Below are positions 7,642-15,732 of a stretch of DNA of 64,000 bases, piece by piece. Each line of letters starts with the position of its first letter. The first letter of the stretch is position 1. The notes beneath the pieces were generated by a model, which ran no database searches, had not been told where the DNA came from, and saw only the letters and a program-made list of their open reading frames with translations. The DNA comes from Atopobium deltae (GTDB lineage Bacteria; Actinomycetota; Coriobacteriia; Coriobacteriales; Atopobiaceae), in assembly GCF_001552785.1 (NCBI RefSeq), contig NZ_KQ959516.1, positions 89,853-153,852 of the forward strand, read 5' to 3'. Both the position numbers and the translations under genes were made by a program.

Positions 7642-8637
7642 TTAACGCTCGCGCCTAATTTTGCGTGCAATGCGGTCCGTCAAAGAGATCTTCTCGCGAC
7701 GGTCGCTGCCCCAAAAGACCAGTGCCACCATGCCAGGACCAACGTGTGCACCAATAACAGGTCCAATGTGACTTCTAATGATGACAACATCCTCGCACCC
7801 AGGCTCTTTGCGAATTTCCTTCTCGAGCCAATCGCCGTCCTTATCGGCATCGGCCGTGGCAATTGCGATGGGTAGGAAGGGATCGCGTGAATAATTTTCA
7901 CGGAAATCTTTGAGAATAGCGCGCAGAGCCTTCTTGCGACCGCGGCACATGCCACACAAAGTCAAAGAACCGTTGAGGTCATATGAAAGCTCGGGCTTGA
8001 TGTCGAGCTTGCTGCCAACATGAGCAGCTGCAGGAGGAATGCGCCCTCCCGCAGCTAGCGTATCCAAGGTATCGAGCGTGAAGTAGCCCTGAATAAAGTA
8101 ACGAGCATCCTGAGCCCAGTTATACAACTCTTGCGCCGAAAGACCATTGCCCGCTAGGCGCGTCACTTCAATCGCCAAAAGCTCGGCTGCCGCTGAAGGG
8201 CAGAGATTGTCCAAAATGTACAGCTCGAAGTCAGGATACTGATCCTTGATCATCTGAGCTGCTTGGCGGGCGGCATCAATGCTTGACGAAAGACCACCCG
8301 TCATGCCCAAGTATAGGGTCGGCACGCCCTTTTGAGCGGCACGCGTAAACACGTCAAGGTAGCGACCAGGCGTAACGGCCGAGGTTGTAATACGAGCTCC
8401 CTTGCGCATATGGTTATAAAACTCCTGCGCACTTATCGTCTTGTAACTGCCGTCAAAATGCTCGACGCCATCCATCACATACGGAAACTCTATGACCTCT
8501 ACGCCAAGCTGCTCGGGGACGTCGGGCGCAAAGTCGGCGCAGGAGTCCACAATAATGTGACAGGTTTTGTGCGCATGAAAGTGCTTAAAATCATTGCCAA
8601 CAAGGTTAATAAGTGATGCTGTTTTTTCTTTACTCAT
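7642..8637 (-). CDS. DegV family fatty-acid-binding protein
   Basis: 331 residues, matching the DegV (FakB-type) fold. IIVDSCADFAP at the N-terminus, then the TTSAVTPG and LGMTGGLSSS-like signature segments, and RIPPAAA in the second domain. DegV proteins bind a fatty acid and present it to kinase FakA. The frame extends to 8700, but ATG 8637 has GAGG 7 nt upstream and overlaps the end of hpf by 8 nt, indicating coupling with that gene. No FakA gene is in this window. Confidence 0.88.
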   Translation of the reverse strand: MSKEKTASLINLVGNDFKHFHAHKTCHIIVDSCADFAPDVPEQLGVEVIEFPYVMDGVEHFDGSYKTISAQEFYNHMRKGARITTSAVTPGRYLDVFTRAAQKGVPTLYLGMTGGLSSSIDAARQAAQMIKDQYPDFELYILDNLCPSAAAELLAIEVTRLAGNGLSAQELYNWAQDARYFIQGYFTLDTLDTLAAGGRIPPAAAHVGSKLDIKPELSYDLNGSLTLCGMCRGRKKALRAILKDFRENYSRDPFLPIAIATADADKDGDWLEKEIRKEPGCEDVVIIRSHIGPVIGAHVGPGMVALVFWGSDRREKISLTDRIARKIRRER

Positions 8638-9217
8638 GCAGTTCCTCAATCTTGGGCTTAATAATGCCATAACCGCCATTATGACGACGATATACGACAT
8701 TGATCAAGCCTGTTGTGGCATTTTCGAATACATAAAAATCATGGCCGATAAGATCGGTTTGTACGAGCGCTTCTTCCTCGGACATCGGCGTCAAGTCGAT
8801 GATCTTCTCGCGAACGAGCTCATCATCTACGGGTTCGAGAAGATCAGCGAAATCGGACACCTCATGTTCTGAAGCAGGAGCTGCTGTGCGCTGGGATGTG
8901 GTGCGCTGACGACGATCGATGATGCGGGTCTTGTATTTGCGCAGCTGGCGGGTAACTTTGGATGCAGCTTCATCAATAGCGGCGTACATATCGCTGTGAG
9001 AAGAGATAACACGCACGACATTCTCGCGCACAAACACAGTGACTTCTACCGATTGCGATTGTGCAATAGAGGGATTTTTATCGACACGCAAGACCACGTC
9101 GCACGACATTGGTGAAATATCAAATACTTTAAGCGCAGAACCAATTTTTTCTTGCACTGCTTGGCGCAAAGCCTCGGTAACCGTAGTTTTACGTCCGGAT
9201 ACTTTGATATCGACCAT
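8630..9217 (-). CDS. hpf: Ribosome hibernation promoting factor, long form
   Basis: 195 residues. The N-terminal ~100 are the ribosome-binding beta-alpha-beta domain (VDIKVSGRKTTVTEALRQAV; later DMYAAIDEAASKV). The C-terminal ~55 form the dimerisation domain of long HPF (FYVFENATTGLINVVYRRH then GYGIIKP). Long HPF joins two 70S ribosomes into inactive 100S particles in stationary phase. ATG 9217 has GGAGG about 6 nt upstream; the extra 10 residues of the longer frame do not fit the family. It is followed by degV with an 8-nt overlap. Confidence 0.93.
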   Translation of the reverse strand: MVDIKVSGRKTTVTEALRQAVQEKIGSALKVFDISPMSCDVVLRVDKNPSIAQSQSVEVTVFVRENVVRVISSHSDMYAAIDEAASKVTRQLRKYKTRIIDRRQRTTSQRTAAPASEHEVSDFADLLEPVDDELVREKIIDLTPMSEEEALVQTDLIGHDFYVFENATTGLINVVYRRHNGGYGIIKPKIEELHE

Positions 9218-9558
9218 AAGTGCCTCCTCGGTTGTAGGACTACCCACCTTGCGCCGCTCGTGGGGTGCGCTGGCTGCGGACGTTGGCTGCTTGTTGGCAC
9301 GGCAAATCAGCTACGTCACGTTGCACGCACCTACATTGTGCACAAGGTACTTATTCATAGTAATACCCTAAAGCTCTCTGCGTAAAACTTTGGAGGGCAG
9401 TGCGACGGTTAAAAGGTTGCTATGGCTACGCAAACGTTGGTCGTAAAAAAACGTTGATAGCACAAGACGCTCTTGCAGATTTGGGATTGCGTCGGTTGAG
9501 TTTGCAGCGCTTGAGTTTGCGGTCAAACGGCTCTTGACCAAGCCCCCCCTACAATCCC
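9218..9558. other. Intergenic region upstream of hpf
   Basis: 341 bp without a supportable gene. It contains a GGTCAA(9521-9526)/TTGACC(9534-9539) inverted repeat without a U-tract, a direct repeat TTGAGTTTGC at 9495-9504 and 9511-9520, and two AACGTTG copies flanking an A-run near 9431-9456. It should carry the hpf promoter and the 3' end of the solute-binding protein transcript, but no consensus pair stands out. Confidence 0.5.
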
Positions 9559-10812
9559 CTATTTAATTTTTGCAGCGTTTGAGCCCGCCGTTGAGCCGTC
9601 ACCCGAAGACGGAATTGTTACCGCACCATTGTTGCCCGTTTGAAGCGATGGTATGTTTGATGGCTTTGCTGACGAAGAGGGTGTTGTGCTTGTATTCGCA
9701 AAACTTATGCCTTCTACCTTGGTCTTCTCGGATAAGGCCATATCGGCACCGAGCCAATAGTGGGTAATGTATCCCAGGATGCCATTGTTCGAAACGGTCG
9801 AAACAGCCGTGTCGAGCGCCGCCTTCAGGGCTTCGTTGGACGATAAGACCGCCACGCCCCGATGCTGTGGCGTGTCCAGCGTGCCTGCAAACGAAATCGT
9901 TTTGTGCTTGCGCGCCAGCACAAAACCAGGGCGCACATCGCACAGAGCGTAGTCGATGCTGCCATCGGCAAGCGCTTTAAAAATGCTTTCGATGTCGGCA
10001 AATTCTTTTTGCTCCACCTGCAGAGAAGAACTACCCAAGAGATTTTTGGTTGCCGAATCAGCCTGCACACCAACCTTTTTTCCTGCAATATTAGACGCTT
10101 TTGCGATGCCTGTGGGCGCAGCGGCATCTTCTGTGGCGGATGGGGTTGTTGATTGCGCGGTCTTCTCGTCAGATTTTTGGGTGTCCGCAGGTGGCTGCTG
10201 GGCGCCCGTGGATGGTTGCTGAGTGTCAGATTTTTGTTGGGTTTTTGCGAAAAAACCTGTTGCGCCTGCAGTGTACTGACCAAGCACCGAAATGGCAGCC
10301 TCGCCCGACTGCTCGGAGCTCTTTTGCTGCTCGGCATTCATGACAATATCGCACTGCTTGCCTAGCGCTTGGGTGCTGGGGACATGCACAAATTTTACCT
10401 GCAAGCCTAGGTGATTTGCTAGAGCGCAAGCATATTCGATGTCGATGCCACGATTGGTCTTCTCGTCAATCTGGCTAAAGTATGGCAACACTTTACTGGA
10501 CGAAGTGAGGCCAACCGTTAAGGTTCCTGGCTCTATAAGGGCCTTGTCATCGACCTTGGGAGTTAACGATTTGATTTTTTGATCTTGTGCCTGTTGCACG
10601 GTAGTGGTCGTAATGGTTCCCACAACAGGAAGAGAACAGCCGCACAAGCCGCAGGCGAGCATTACACTCGCAGATGCAAGCAGGGCGCGGCGAAGCGTTG
10701 CGTGCTGATTTTTACACGTCTGAGCATTTTTGCTCTCTTGAGCACTTTTGTGCACATAACCACCCCTCTTAGAACATGCTGTCTTTGCCATAGTACAATC
10801 CTTCATGCCCAT
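9559..10812 (-). CDS. Amino-acid-type ABC solute-binding lipoprotein
   Basis: 417 residues. The N-terminus has a long polar lead, a hydrophobic core (LLASASVMLACGLCGC) and a lipobox-like LCGC with the acylated Cys near residue 59. The rest is a periplasmic-binding-protein family 3 fold: LTVGLTSSSKVLPYF ... GIDIEYACALANHLG, and AGKKVGVQADSATKNLL with YALCDVRPGFVLARKH in the second lobe. A ~45-residue Gln/Ser/Thr/Pro/Lys stretch is inserted between the lobes and another low-complexity tail ends the protein. ATG 10812 has AAAGG upstream; ATG 10791 with GAAGGA is an equally good start. No permease or ATPase gene is adjacent. Confidence 0.82.
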   Translation of the reverse strand: MGMKDCTMAKTACSKRGGYVHKSAQESKNAQTCKNQHATLRRALLASASVMLACGLCGCSLPVVGTITTTTVQQAQDQKIKSLTPKVDDKALIEPGTLTVGLTSSSKVLPYFSQIDEKTNRGIDIEYACALANHLGLQVKFVHVPSTQALGKQCDIVMNAEQQKSSEQSGEAAISVLGQYTAGATGFFAKTQQKSDTQQPSTGAQQPPADTQKSDEKTAQSTTPSATEDAAAPTGIAKASNIAGKKVGVQADSATKNLLGSSSLQVEQKEFADIESIFKALADGSIDYALCDVRPGFVLARKHKTISFAGTLDTPQHRGVAVLSSNEALKAALDTAVSTVSNNGILGYITHYWLGADMALSEKTKVEGISFANTSTTPSSSAKPSNIPSLQTGNNGAVTIPSSGDGSTAGSNAAKIK

Positions 10813-11135
10813 ACAAGGTGCCTTTCGTTAGCTGACCTGGTATTTGACCCCACACTCGCATACTGGCACGTTTGCTTGCATATCCCCTGGCTGGCCTTGT
10901 GGCTTTGCCTGAGGTATGCGCACGACTAATGCTCTCGTTCGCAAGGCCCTATGCCTTTATTCAAACGAACGGTACGACTTACTTCTAGGACGAGCCATGC
11001 TCGCTTAACGAGGCGCAGCAAGCTGCAACCCGCTAAACTTACGTGGATCCTTTTGGCCTCGTCTGCCTTGGACTAGGATGTGTGTAGAGGCACATCCGCA
11101 ACCACAGCCTAGCGAAAGACGCATTCATTATATCA
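10813..11135 (-). promoter_or_regulatory. Extended -10 promoter and ~300-nt structured leader of the solute-binding protein gene
   Basis: The minus strand carries TGATATAAT (extended -10, 11135-11127) over 300 bp before the start codon at 10812. The predicted leader holds four consecutive stem-loops: GGATGTG/CACATCC (11097-11076), TTAGCG/CGTTAA with inner GG/CC and GCAGC/GCTGC (11036-11005), CGAGC-ATG-GCTCG (11003-10991), and CGTTCG/CGAACG with inner AAGGC/GCCTT (10971-10936). No T-box sequence or riboswitch class I know fits. A 12-bp palindrome GCGAATATTCGC lies at 11167-11178 upstream. It could be a cis-regulatory leader or an independent small RNA. The remaining gap to comF (11136-11222) shows nothing else. 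Confidence 0.5.
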
Positions 11136-11222
11136 GCGCTACCCAATAGAACGCCAGCGAAGAGCTGCGAATATTCGCGACTGCCTAAAAGCAGCGCGCA
11201 AGTGCTGCGGTTATCGTCGCAA

Positions 11223-11930
11223 CTACCAGACTCTAGAAAAGGTACACCCAATAATTTTTTTAACACCTTTATAGCACAAGGCTTGTGCTGCGGCACGCAT
11301 GCTCGCCCCCGTCGTCAGGACGTCGTCGATTAAGAGCAGCTGTGCACCGCAAACATCACTCGCAAGGCTAATGCTGTTTCTCAGGTTGATTTGGCGTTGC
11401 TGTCGAGAAAGTCCTCGCTGGTCAGCGGTCTTTTGTTTATACAGCACATCGACATACGGAATCGATAAAAACTCGCTTAAGGCGCGTGCCACCAACTCCA
11501 TATGATCAAACCCACGACGCATATATGCTTTTTGTGTTGCGGGAATAAAGCTGATCGCATCGAGCGAAGAGAGCTGAATACGTCCCCAGCCTGAGGCTTC
11601 ATCCAACGAGCACGCCATGGCGGCAGCCATAACAGGAGCAAGACGTGTTTCGTGCTCATCCTTTAAGGCGCTCACCATATGAGCCTGCCAGCCCTCAAAT
11701 GAGGTGCTGCACACCACACTCGAAAATTCTTCCCAGTGTTTATCGCATGCTGTGCAGCACAGCCAGCCATAAGGCGCACCGCAGCTGCGGCAAGCCCAAC
11801 GTTGATTTATCCATTTGAATTGTGGTCGGCATGCGCCGCACAGCAACTCTCCTGGCCTGTTGCACGCAATGCAGCGTGTAGGCCACATAAGTTCAGCACT
11901 TTGTTGTATAAGCTCCTTCCATAGCGCCAT
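11223..11930 (-). CDS. comF: ComF-family phosphoribosyltransferase-like protein
   Basis: 235 residues. The N-terminal zinc ribbon has Cys pairs CIAC and CGAC, then CRSC and CCTAC. The C-terminal domain carries the PRPP-binding motif LLLIDDVLTTGAS, preceded by the RRGFDHMELVA segment typical of ComF. ComF proteins assist DNA uptake or single-strand DNA handling during transformation; the reaction is unknown. ATG 11930 has AAAGGAG with 5-nt spacing and replaces the longer frame starting at 11957. No other competence gene is in the window. Confidence 0.9.
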   Translation of the reverse strand: MALWKELIQQSAELMWPTRCIACNRPGELLCGACRPQFKWINQRWACRSCGAPYGWLCCTACDKHWEEFSSVVCSTSFEGWQAHMVSALKDEHETRLAPVMAAAMACSLDEASGWGRIQLSSLDAISFIPATQKAYMRRGFDHMELVARALSEFLSIPYVDVLYKQKTADQRGLSRQQRQINLRNSISLASDVCGAQLLLIDDVLTTGASMRAAAQALCYKGVKKIIGCTFSRVW

Positions 11931-12155
11931 AGACGCTCCTTTGAGGCGGTTGTTCACAGGGCCAGTTGCCGAGAGAAGCTCTTAGCAGGCAACAGCGCCG
12001 CTGCTACACGAACTTCTCGACAGCACGGTTGGTATAGATGGAGCTTAGCAGGAAACTATGCGCTTGTAAGCCTAAAACCCCAATGGTCAAGCGTGAGTAA
12101 AACAGGGTCATTTATCTGGAGTTATGTGCATTACACGTGAGGTGTTAGATTTGCG

Positions 12156-13427
12156 CTATGCGTTGTTGGATGCGTCGGATCCGGAGTTGGATTCTGTGTA
12201 GGATGACGCCTCTGTTACTGGGCTCGACGTCACAGCCGCTGACGCAGGCACCGTCACAGCTCCTGGCGCAGACGCTGGCGTATCAACTATTTGTTTGACC
12301 TCGGCAGGAGTATGCAACGCTATAAACTGCTCTTCGGGAACAGCGGCGCCCGCAGACGTAAGCACCATATCCGAAAGCTCCCCTTCGAATATACTCGTGC
12401 GAGAAAACCAGCTCACGTACGGCAAATGCCTGGTGTGATGTGCAAAACGCCTAAAGGCATGCACCACAATGGGAATCTGCAACACAATAATGACTACATA
12501 AAATATAGTTATTGCAAACCCTTGCGAACCAGTTTCGATATAGCTGGGCTCTAGCGACTGCTGTATAAGCGAGGGGCCGGCAAGCAGGAAAAAGTCCCAT
12601 AAAAAGTGGAGAAGAGCAGCGCCCCAGAAACTTTTATACTCCAAAGCAAGTGCCGAGAAGAACAGTGCGAGCATGCCTGTTTGTAAAACTTTGAGCGCAT
12701 ATTGAGACAAAACGAGCGGCGTTATACGATCTGTCGGCGTGAGGTGCATCAACCCAAAAATTAGGGCCGAAAGCATAATCGAGGTATAAAATCCTGCTTT
12801 TGTTTTACTATAACGGCTCAAAAATCCTCCGACGACAATGCCTCGAAACATTGCCTCTTCCGAAATGCCTACAAAGATGCACAGGATACATACTTCCAGT
12901 AAAATCTGCGGCCAATTACCCAAAATAGCACCACGATAAGAAAGGATTTCGCTCAACGAAATTCCAAGCTGTATGAGCGCCAACGCTAAAAAGTACCAAC
13001 TATGCCTAAGCGCATGCAGCAGATCAATTTTTTTAAGAGCCAGTGAGCGCCAACCACCAAAAATTGCCATGAATCCAAAGGTTATGACAGTCGTTATCGC
13101 AAGAACGAATATCATCGCCACATTGCCCTTGGGAATATAGATATGCGCAAGACTCAAAAGTTTAGCAATTCCAATACTGAGGAAGGCCGAGCCAAACTGA
13201 ATACCAAAAATTGCGAGAATTGACCAGGTAAACGTAAATTTACGGCGTGGTTCTATGACCACATAGCGCTGACTCTGTTGGGGTTCGTGCTGGTCAGCTG
13301 ATTGTTCGTGCCGTCCGTCATACTGGGCGTTGCACTGATCATTGCTGGTATCTTGCACGGACTCGTGCGAAGGCGTGGCACCAGAACTCATTACGGTATC
13401 AGAACTCATTGCGAAATAAACATCCAA
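12156..13427 (-). CDS. CPBP (CAAX-type) intramembrane protease
   Basis: 423 residues with at least eight hydrophobic segments between ~80 and ~330. The three catalytic motifs of the CPBP/Abi family are present: EEAMFRG, FGLMHL and HFLWDF. The N-terminal ~65 residues are Ser/Gln/Asp-rich and the C-terminal ~70 are Ala/Ser/Thr/Pro-rich. Prokaryotic members are linked to bacteriocin self-immunity or processing of membrane proteins; the target is unknown. The start is uncertain: TTG 13427 lacks a good ribosome binding site, and ATG 13409 or 13391 are alternatives. It is the last gene of the run beginning with mnmA. Confidence 0.85.
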   Translation of the reverse strand: MDVYFAMSSDTVMSSGATPSHESVQDTSNDQCNAQYDGRHEQSADQHEPQQSQRYVVIEPRRKFTFTWSILAIFGIQFGSAFLSIGIAKLLSLAHIYIPKGNVAMIFVLAITTVITFGFMAIFGGWRSLALKKIDLLHALRHSWYFLALALIQLGISLSEILSYRGAILGNWPQILLEVCILCIFVGISEEAMFRGIVVGGFLSRYSKTKAGFYTSIMLSALIFGLMHLTPTDRITPLVLSQYALKVLQTGMLALFFSALALEYKSFWGAALLHFLWDFFLLAGPSLIQQSLEPSYIETGSQGFAITIFYVVIIVLQIPIVVHAFRRFAHHTRHLPYVSWFSRTSIFEGELSDMVLTSAGAAVPEEQFIALHTPAEVKQIVDTPASAPGAVTVPASAAVTSSPVTEASSYTESNSGSDASNNA

Positions 13428-13460
13428 TCTGGCTTACAAGCCTATCCACAAGCTGCTTAA

Positions 13461-14624
13461 TCACGCTAAGCCAAGCGCAAAAAATCTGTGGGCGTTATCC
13501 CACAAAGCTTGATACGTACTGTGCTTCGTGATGCCCGTTTGTTCTTCTCGCACACGCGCAAGGTGTCCAGCGGTAAAGCCAACCATTGCGCTTTCACACT
13601 CGCGACCACGAACAGGTACGGGAGCCATATAAGGCGCATCCGTCTCCGATAAGATCAAATGCTCGGGGCACGCTGCTGCAGCCTGACGGATCTTCTGGGA
13701 ACGTGCAAAGCTACTTGCCCCACCAAAGGCCACGTAGATGCCCTTATCGGTAAAACGCTGCATCGTGGGCGCATCCTCGGTAAAGCAATGCAGCTCGCAA
13801 CGCAAAGGCGCGACGTTCTGCGCGCGGGTTTGCGTCGCCCGCTGTTCAAGCAGCTCGTACACCAGATTATGCGCGGATTTTGTTTGATGCTGAGCATCGT
13901 TGCGCACGTGCAACTCAACGGGAAGCTCATACGCACGGGCGAGCATGAGCTGGTCGAGAAGGGCGTCGGCTTGCACCCCAGCATCAAGGCTGTTATACGG
14001 GCCAAAATCAATGCCGATCTCGCCCACGCCACGGCAGCGGGGGTTTGTCAAAAATGCCTGCATCAACACGCGAGACTGCGTCTTGTCGTGCATGTACTGC
14101 GCCGCTCCATACGGATGCACTCCTGCAACCACGTAGACTGCATCGAGCAATGCGGGCGCGCTTTCGTATCCCGCAAATGTTGGCGGCATCAGACCTTCGT
14201 TCGCGCACAGTTCCAGCAGCTTATGCGCATCTTCGATTTGCGCGTCGATCCACGAAACGTAGGCTGCTGGGGTTGCAAATTTAGAGGGAATTTCGTCGAG
14301 AGGATCGGCGGGGCTGACCAGCACACGAACCCCCGCAAGCGCAGCGCGGGCAAGCGCTACCGATGCACTATGTGTTCGCAAGCAACTGAGATGGCCGTGC
14401 GTATCGACAAATGGTGCTGGGGATGTGGGGATCGCGCAGATTCGATGCTTCTTATCGACAAATAATGCGCCGCCAACAATGCCTAGAGTTGCACAAATGC
14501 CTTGCGTTTTGACCATGCGCCATAAGGCGGCACGCTGTTCGGCAAGACGTGCGCTTGAAGCCTCCCAAAAATCATCGGGCAGGTTATTGGGCAGCTGCAT
14601 CGATGTTTCCGCAGGTGTTTCCAC
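13461..14624 (-). CDS. tatD: TatD-family metal-dependent hydrolase
   Basis: 387 residues, longer than typical TatD (~260) because of a ~70-residue N-terminal extension. The TIM-barrel metallohydrolase motifs are clear: FVDTHGHL (metal His), VAGVHPYGA, GVGEIGIDF, LPVELHVRNDAQ, ELHCFTED and LSETDAPYMAP. TatD proteins are Mg-dependent DNases or D-aminoacyl-tRNA-hydrolase-like enzymes. GTG 14624 has AAGGA 8 nt upstream and lies 17 nt after the ksgA stop; ATG 14600 is possible. The metG-ksgA-tatD grouping is common in bacteria. Confidence 0.88.
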   Translation of the reverse strand: METPAETSMQLPNNLPDDFWEASSARLAEQRAALWRMVKTQGICATLGIVGGALFVDKKHRICAIPTSPAPFVDTHGHLSCLRTHSASVALARAALAGVRVLVSPADPLDEIPSKFATPAAYVSWIDAQIEDAHKLLELCANEGLMPPTFAGYESAPALLDAVYVVAGVHPYGAAQYMHDKTQSRVLMQAFLTNPRCRGVGEIGIDFGPYNSLDAGVQADALLDQLMLARAYELPVELHVRNDAQHQTKSAHNLVYELLEQRATQTRAQNVAPLRCELHCFTEDAPTMQRFTDKGIYVAFGGASSFARSQKIRQAAAACPEHLILSETDAPYMAPVPVRGRECESAMVGFTAGHLARVREEQTGITKHSTYQALWDNAHRFFALGLA

Positions 14625-14641
14625 AGCTCAGATCCTTCGTA

Positions 14642-15730
14642 TTACTTGACATGCTTTTGTTGTGACAACGGCGTCAGGTTGCGACTCACAACGTCGGCTG
14701 CGGCAACAACGGCGTTGCGCATTGTCAGTGCGAGGCGAATAAAATCGTCAACCGAAAGTGCTTCCGCGCGAAGTGTTGGTTCTATTGATGTTTCCTCACA
14801 AGCGTATTCCACAAGCTCAGGCACATACCCCGCAGTGTACAAACAGTTACGCAGGGTCTTGCGGCGTTGTGCAAAAGCTGCGTCCACGAGTCGGGTGACA
14901 CAGCTCAGATCATCTGACGATAAGGTCTTTCCTGTGTACGGGTCTTTACGAAGCTGTCGATCAAGGCGCACCACCGCAGAATTCACACGTGGTGGCGGGA
15001 AAAAGTTGTGAGGGCCAACCTCAAAACGGCCCGTGACCTTGGAATAGAGCTGCAACTTCACCGTATAGGCACCATAGGTCTTGGTGCCAGGTACAGCTGC
15101 TATTCGATCGGCCACTTCCGCCTGTACCATCACGACTGCGCGAGACAAACTCAAAAACTCTCTTATAAACTTGAGGAGTACCGTTGCCGCCACCTTATAG
15201 GGCAAATTGGCAACAAACATCGATGGAGCGGGTGTGGTAGCGAGTGGCGCGGCACCAGATATCTCGGACGACAGAAGTGTGCAAAATGCCGAGCGAACAT
15301 CGTCGGCACTCACCTTCAGCGCATCGCCCTCAAGCAGTGCAAACTTGTCGAGCCAAGGTGCCAACGTAAGCCCATACACGGGCTTGAGATTCTTATCGGC
15401 TTCGATCGAAACAACTGCTCGCGACCTCGCAAGCAGCGCTTGTGTCAAAGTTCCAATCCCAGGACCAACCTCGAGCACGCAACTCGAATTGGGGTCCATG
15501 TCGGCAAGATCACAGATCTTCTCGACAATCGCTTCGTTTACCAAAAAGTTTTGCCCAAGGCGCTTTTTTGTTGCCAGACCAAAGACCTCAAGCACCTCGC
15601 GCGTGCCCGACGGCGTCGCAAGTTTTATGGCAGATCCTTGCTGGGCGGACCCTTGCTGAGCAGCAACCCACTGGGCAGGCGCCTGTTGTGCAGTCGTCGC
15701 AGACGAGTTGGACACTTGTCGGTCTGCCAT
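14642..15730 (-). CDS. ksgA: 16S rRNA dimethyladenosine transferase
   Basis: 362 residues; the core matches RsmA/KsgA, which dimethylates A1518/A1519 of 16S rRNA. Motifs: KKRLGQNFLVNE, the SAM-binding LEVGPGIGTLTQ, and NLPYKVAATVLL (the NLPY catalytic motif). The first ~40 residues are an extra Gln/Ala/Ser-rich segment, partly repeated (AAQQGSAQQGSA). ATG 15730 has AAGGAG and starts 2 nt after the metG stop. Confidence 0.95.
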   Translation of the reverse strand: MADRQVSNSSATTAQQAPAQWVAAQQGSAQQGSAIKLATPSGTREVLEVFGLATKKRLGQNFLVNEAIVEKICDLADMDPNSSCVLEVGPGIGTLTQALLARSRAVVSIEADKNLKPVYGLTLAPWLDKFALLEGDALKVSADDVRSAFCTLLSSEISGAAPLATTPAPSMFVANLPYKVAATVLLKFIREFLSLSRAVVMVQAEVADRIAAVPGTKTYGAYTVKLQLYSKVTGRFEVGPHNFFPPPRVNSAVVRLDRQLRKDPYTGKTLSSDDLSCVTRLVDAAFAQRRKTLRNCLYTAGYVPELVEYACEETSIEPTLRAEALSVDDFIRLALTMRNAVVAAADVVSRNLTPLSQQKHVK

Positions 15731-15732
15731 CG

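Noticed and set aside
10813-11126. Known RNA class (T-box, tmRNA, RNase P, SRP RNA, 6S RNA) in the solute-binding protein leader
   Set aside because: The conserved sequence of each class was looked for on both strands and not found; it is reported only as a structured leader.
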